Source: Pseudomonadota bacterium (GTDB taxonomy: Bacteria > Myxococcota > UBA9042 > PHBI01). From it: a stretch of DNA of 8,712 nt. The position numbers and the translations under genes were made by a program. The notes beneath the pieces are model-generated. The model made no database searches, was not told the origin of the DNA, and saw only the letters and a program-made list of their open reading frames with translations. Of this stretch, positions 5,078 to 8,712 are shown piece after piece; position 1 is the first letter of the stretch; each line of letters begins with the position of its first letter. The DNA is taken from NCBI GenBank assembly GCA_005788935.1, contig SYAK01000169.1, positions 1-8,712 on the forward strand, in the 5' to 3' direction.

Positions 5078-7993
5078 TCAGCGGCAGAAGAACTCGCGCA
5101 AACGACGGCGCAGCTCGCTCAGGCGGTCAGCCTCGAGCGCCTCGGCCGTCGGCGCGATGAACTTCTCGCGCCCCTTGCGCGAGGTCTGGATGAGGCCGAA
5201 CTCCTGCCAGGCCGCGAGCGCGTGCTGGAAGTTCACGTTGCTCGAGGCCTCGGGGCAGCTGATGTCGCCGACCTGAAAACGGCGCGCTCCAAGTGACTGC
5301 GACTTGCGGATGAAGAGCTGCTCGGGGATGGGCTCGCCTTCCCAGAAGTTCTCGAGCGCCTCGGCGATGAGCCAGTAGGCCTCGATCCACGGGACGAGCG
5401 CGCGATGCAGCAGCTCGAGCGTCGGTGCACCCGAGGTCGAGACGCGCAGGCGCACCTGCGCGAAGTCCTCCCCGGGCTGACGGTCGATAAGGGCCCCCTC
5501 GCTGAAGCGACGCATCGTCTCGGCGAATTGAACCGCGAAGCCCTTCTCGGGGTCGAAGACGAACTCCTGCGAGAAGGTGCGCGACAGGAACGCTGCGGCC
5601 TCCATCACGGACGCGACGTTCGTCGTCCCGTCCGCGTCGAGGGTCCCGCGGATGGCGGCCGCGATGATGGCCTCGGGCACGATGATGTGGATGAAATTGT
5701 TCTTGTAGAAGTCGAGGTTGATGCGCGCCTCAGGGTGCGGCACATAGACCGTCTCTTCGCCGTCGAAACGATGGACGTCGATCTGCTTGAGGCTCACGAG
5801 ACGGGCGATGACCTCGTCGACCGCATCGCCGATGGCGTGTCCGCGGGCCCGCGCGAGCGGGGATGCTTCTCCGAGGGCGAAGCGTGCGCTCCAGAGGTCG
5901 GCCTGCTCGAGCATCGCCCGGCTCTGCGAGATCGTGTCGATGTTGCGCTCGAGCCCCGACCGGATGGTCTGTGAGAGACGTGCCCCGGCGGCCTCCGCGA
6001 ACTCGAGGAGCAGCCCGACGCGGGCGAGCAGGGTGTCCCGCGAGATGCCGCGACGCGGATGGAACAGCAGCGCGGCCGCTACGAGCGAGGTCGGCGTGAC
6101 GACGGCGACGCGATTGATGCCGTCGGAGATGCGGTAGCCCAGCTTCTCGAGGAAGCGCGTCTCGACGTCGCGGCCACGGTTGAGCGCCTGCCCGCCGTCC
6201 CCACCCGCCTGCCGTGAGGCGAAGCGGTCAAGGGCCTCACGACACGAGATCGGCTCGCCGAAGTTGATGTAGAGCCGCCCGTAGCGCGCCCAGAGGACCT
6301 TGGTGGCCTTCAGGATGGCGCCCAGGTTTTCCTTCTTCTTGCTCGCCCCTCCGAGCTCCTGCGAGAAGGCCTTCTCCTCGATGACATGCTCGTAACCCAC
6401 GTAAATCGGGACAAATTGTACGTCAGGTGCGGCGCCGTTCCGGATGGCGTCGACGATGACCTTCAGCATGCCGAACTTCGGGCTGAGCATCTTGCCCGTC
6501 CGCGAGCGGCCGCCCTCGATGAAGAACTCGATCCAGTAGCCTTCCTTCACGAGCTTCGTCAGGTACTCGCGAAACGCGAGCCCGTAGCCCTTGTTGTCGC
6601 GGAAGGAGCGGCGGATGAAGAATGCGCCAGCCCGCCGGAAGATGCCCCCGACCGGGAAGAAGTTAAGGTTCTTGCCCGCCGCGATGTGCGGCGGCACGAG
6701 CCCGTTGATGTAAAAGAGATAGGATATGACGAGGTAGTCGACGTGGCTGCGATGGCACGGCAGCAGGATGAGCGGTGTCTTCCGGGCCGCCTCGCGCACG
6801 CGCTCGAGCCCGGCGTAGTCGACCACGAGCTCGGAGTAGATGCGGTTGAAGACGATGGTCATCGCGATGCAGATGTACTCGACCGTCGACATCCTGAAGT
6901 CGGCCGCCATCTCCTTCACGTAGCCGTCGATCTCGCGGATGAGGCGCTCCTCGGGCACGTTCATCTCGCGCGCGAGCTCGACGAGCTGCTCGCGCATCGA
7001 CGCGTCGGCCATGATCTCCTCGCGGATCTGGTCGCCACGCTTCAGCACGGGCCCCTTGATGACCCGCTCTTCCACGGACAGCGTGACGCTCAGCTCGCCG
7101 CGCAGGCGGGCCGCGAGCGTCTGGAGGTCACGCGCGTCCGCGTTGCGCGCAAGAAATTCCCGCAGGTCAATCGGCACACCGAGCTGCACGAACGTTCGCC
7201 GCCGGTTGATCAGGAAGTTCAGGAACTTCCGCAGACGACTCGGCGCCTCGGTCGTTCCGAAGACCGCAGTCCAGAAGGACTTCCGGGCGCGCTCGGGATC
7301 CTGGGTCCAGATGAGCAGCTGCGGGACGAGCAGCACGCCGCGCGGCGTGACCCCGGGATTCTCCTGGGCCATCCTCAGCCGCCCGAGCTGCGTCTGCAGC
7401 AGCGTCTCGAGGTAAGCGTCCTCGACCTGAACCGGCGGCACCCAGGGAAGGAGGCCGCGCCGCCGCAGAAAGAGAAACGCCGCCTGCCCTCGCGCGAGCG
7501 CATACGCAAAGCGTTCGGCGCGCGGCAGGCGGTGACGCCAATATCCGACCATCCGCCGCAGGCCGTGCAACACGACGGCCCAGAGCGGCCGGAAGAACAG
7601 CATCGTCGCGACGGAGTTGGCGACGAGGGCGAGCGGGAGGCCGAACCGCAGAAACGCGTAGTTGAAGTACAGATAATCAAGAAGGCTGTGATGATTCATC
7701 ACATAGACGACATCGGCGTTCGCACTTCCCTCGCGGAGCGTGCGGACGTGGCGCTCGTCGAAGTCGGTCTTCCGAAAGAACAGCCAGCAGATGAAGCGCG
7801 TGAAGAAGCTCCGCCCCGTGATCATTGCTGACCGGTGCGCGATACGGGCCGGGTCGAGTGCGTCGAAGCGGGCACGACGCTCCGCATCGTCGCCGAGCGC
7901 GAGGAGCTCCGCGGGCAGCGGTCCAGCGTCGGCGGGCGCGTCAGACAGCGCCCCGTGGGCGTCAGGTGGGGCGTTGGGCGCTTCGGCCTTCAT
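5078..7993 (-). CDS. plsB: Glycerol-3-phosphate 1-O-acyltransferase PlsB
   Basis: A 971-aa inner-membrane-associated enzyme, somewhat longer than E. coli PlsB (about 800 aa). It transfers a fatty acyl group from acyl-ACP or acyl-CoA to sn-glycerol 3-phosphate, the first step of phospholipid synthesis. The catalytic domain (about 385-590) has all four acyltransferase blocks: I HRSHVDY with H414 and D419, II GGIFRRAGAFFIRR (449-462), III FIEGGRSRTGK (491-501), IV FVPIYVGYE (527-535). The C-terminal region includes FYKNNFIHIIVPEAIIAAA, as in E. coli PlsB. Residues about 60-230 form an upstream acyltransferase-like domain with NHHSLLD (H101, D106). Residues 1-28 are Ala/Pro-rich and probably disordered. 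The gene lies 51 bases downstream of the mlaC-like gene and is convergent with the XRE gene, with only 12 bases between stops and no terminator. There is no Shine-Dalgarno sequence; a hairpin abuts the ATG. Confidence 0.94.
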   Translation of the reverse strand: MKAEAPNAPPDAHGALSDAPADAGPLPAELLALGDDAERRARFDALDPARIAHRSAMITGRSFFTRFICWLFFRKTDFDERHVRTLREGSANADVVYVMNHHSLLDYLYFNYAFLRFGLPLALVANSVATMLFFRPLWAVVLHGLRRMVGYWRHRLPRAERFAYALARGQAAFLFLRRRGLLPWVPPVQVEDAYLETLLQTQLGRLRMAQENPGVTPRGVLLVPQLLIWTQDPERARKSFWTAVFGTTEAPSRLRKFLNFLINRRRTFVQLGVPIDLREFLARNADARDLQTLAARLRGELSVTLSVEERVIKGPVLKRGDQIREEIMADASMREQLVELAREMNVPEERLIREIDGYVKEMAADFRMSTVEYICIAMTIVFNRIYSELVVDYAGLERVREAARKTPLILLPCHRSHVDYLVISYLFYINGLVPPHIAAGKNLNFFPVGGIFRRAGAFFIRRSFRDNKGYGLAFREYLTKLVKEGYWIEFFIEGGRSRTGKMLSPKFGMLKVIVDAIRNGAAPDVQFVPIYVGYEHVIEEKAFSQELGGASKKKENLGAILKATKVLWARYGRLYINFGEPISCREALDRFASRQAGGDGGQALNRGRDVETRFLEKLGYRISDGINRVAVVTPTSLVAAALLFHPRRGISRDTLLARVGLLLEFAEAAGARLSQTIRSGLERNIDTISQSRAMLEQADLWSARFALGEASPLARARGHAIGDAVDEVIARLVSLKQIDVHRFDGEETVYVPHPEARINLDFYKNNFIHIIVPEAIIAAAIRGTLDADGTTNVASVMEAAAFLSRTFSQEFVFDPEKGFAVQFAETMRRFSEGALIDRQPGEDFAQVRLRVSTSGAPTLELLHRALVPWIEAYWLIAEALENFWEGEPIPEQLFIRKSQSLGARRFQVGDISCPEASSNVNFQHALAAWQEFGLIQTSRKGREKFIAPTAEALEADRLSELRRRLREFFCR

Positions 7994-7994
7994 G

Positions 7995-8019
7995 CGTCGG
8001 ACGTTAGCATGGCCCGACG
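7995..8019 (-). promoter_or_regulatory. Hairpin immediately upstream of the plsB start codon
   Basis: In the minus-strand RNA the arms 8019-8012 and 8002-7995 pair over 8 bp (seven Watson-Crick, one G-U) around a 9-base loop (8011-8003). The 3' arm ends one base before the plsB AUG, so the fold would occupy the ribosome landing site. This could lower plsB translation or couple it to upstream translation. No T-run follows, so it is not a terminator. Function is inferred. Confidence 0.45.
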
Positions 8020-8044
8020 ACGGGCGCGAGAAGCTCCGTGCGGG

Positions 8045-8692
8045 TCACTCGGAAGGCGGGGCCCCGAAGGCCACAAGGTAAGTGTCGACGGCCTCGACAC
8101 CCCCCGCCGCGTGGATGCGCCGAAAACGGGCACGGTAATGCTCGAGCAGCGAGGCCTCGTCGACGACGGTGTCGGTGACCCGCCAGGAGCGGGCGTCCCA
8201 GCGCAGCACGACCTCGAACGTGTGGAGGTCCCGATGCAGGCGATGGCGCACCCCGAGGGTCACCGTCATCGCCTCACAGTCGCCCCGAGTCGCTTCGACC
8301 GACAGCGTCGCGCCGAGCGGTGACCGAAGCTGGTCGAGATACCTGCGTTCGAGCCCGTTCCGGAGAAGGCTCTCCCAGCGGCCGCGACGCTCGTCATCGG
8401 CGGCGTTCCAGGACGATCCGAGCGCGCGCCGGGCGAACTCGCCAAAGTCGGCGTGGGCTCCGAGGAAGGCCGCCACCTGTCGGGCCAGACGCCCCTCGCC
8501 TGCCGGGCCGGGGAGGCGGTCACGCCACACGGCGACGAAGGCGGAAAAGCGCTCCCGGACCCACTGATCTGCGGGCGGGGCGCCCCGGCAGGGCGGTCCG
8601 GGCGGCGGCGCTGGCGGCGCGGGGGGCACGTCGGCCCGGGCGGGGGCTCCGATCGCGAGAGCGGCAGCGATCGACCAGATGACCCGCACCAC
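8045..8692 (-). CDS. MlaC/Ttg2D-family periplasmic phospholipid carrier
   Basis: A 215-aa exported protein of the MlaC (toluene-tolerance Ttg2) family. A signal peptide (VRVIWSIAAALAIGAPARA, cleavage after A20) is followed by a Pro-rich linker (22-40). The family core is recognisable: FGEFARRALGSSW (83-95), RWESLLRNGLERRYLDQL (105-122), SWRVTDTVVDEASLLEHYRARF (169-190) and an amphipathic C-terminal end. MlaC proteins carry phospholipids across the periplasm between outer-membrane and inner-membrane Mla components. The start is a GTG at 8692 with GAAGG five bases upstream (8702-8698); a second GTG follows directly. The frame is open to the window edge, but an extension would weaken the signal peptide. 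No other mla genes are visible; they could lie just outside. C35 in the linker and C139 could form a disulfide. It probably heads a unit with plsB. Confidence 0.85.
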   Translation of the reverse strand: MVRVIWSIAAALAIGAPARADVPPAPPAPPPGPPCRGAPPADQWVRERFSAFVAVWRDRLPGPAGEGRLARQVAAFLGAHADFGEFARRALGSSWNAADDERRGRWESLLRNGLERRYLDQLRSPLGATLSVEATRGDCEAMTVTLGVRHRLHRDLHTFEVVLRWDARSWRVTDTVVDEASLLEHYRARFRRIHAAGGVEAVDTYLVAFGAPPSE

Positions 8693-8712
8693 CGCCGCCT
8701 TCGCGGGGCGCC

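Noticed and set aside
4072..5160. Plus-strand ORF of 362 codons overlapping the XRE gene in another frame
   Set aside because: It is R/G/A-rich and lacks domains, whereas the overlapping frame encodes a clear helix-turn-helix protein.
6386..7831. Plus-strand ORF of 481 codons opposite plsB
   Set aside because: Codon-shadow of the conserved PlsB frame; no domain, signal peptide or ribosome binding site supports it.
1..8712. A defence, mobile or secondary-metabolite system
   Set aside because: No nuclease, transposase, integrase, toxin-antitoxin pair, CRISPR repeat or biosynthetic domain is present. The MoxR-VWA pair alone, with no effector beside it, does not justify a defence call.

Overview
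This is a GC-rich window with very high third-position GC and long antisense ORF shadows. It looks like ordinary chromosome from a Gram-negative bacterium. A large PlsB acyltransferase, a periplasmic MlaC-type lipid carrier, a cN-II-like HAD 5'-nucleotidase and a MoxR/CoxE-like pair together suggest a proteobacterium in the broad sense, most likely a myxobacterium or related deltaproteobacterial lineage (Myxococcota). That placement is inference from gene content and base composition; no rRNA or other marker gene is present. I see no mobile element, tRNA, rRNA, CRISPR array or prophage gene.

Left part (1-2243, + strand): the 3' end of a MoxR-type AAA+ ATPase is followed after 7 bases by a CoxE-like VWA protein, which should form a chaperone-like pair with it. 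After a 154-base gap holding a nested stem-loop comes a DUF4259 protein, closed by a clear intrinsic terminator (2208-2243).

Middle (2262-5065): on the minus strand lie a HAD-IG 5'-nucleotidase (473 aa) and, downstream of it, a 97-aa protein with CxC and CxxC cysteine pairs. The nucleotidase is divergent from an XRE-type regulator on the + strand. Their 272-base shared intergenic region holds three separate dyads: a 20-bp near-perfect palindrome that fits the CRP/FNR consensus, an 8-bp inverted repeat that brackets a -35-like box, and a 28-bp imperfect dyad just upstream of the regulator. This is the most regulated-looking DNA in the window.

Right part (5078-8692, minus strand): a MlaC-like periplasmic phospholipid carrier lies 51 bases upstream of plsB (glycerol-3-phosphate acyltransferase, 971 aa). 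This links lipid trafficking with the first step of phospholipid synthesis in a probable two-gene unit. The junction holds an 8-bp hairpin ending one base before the plsB start codon and a six-codon upstream ORF whose stop overlaps that start. PlsB also carries a second acyltransferase-like domain at its N-terminus with an intact NHxSxxD motif.

I found no convincing new multi-gene system. The best leads are the compound operator region, the mlaC-plsB junction, the second HX4D box in PlsB, and two uncharacterised proteins (the 97-aa cysteine protein and the S24-like half of the XRE regulator).
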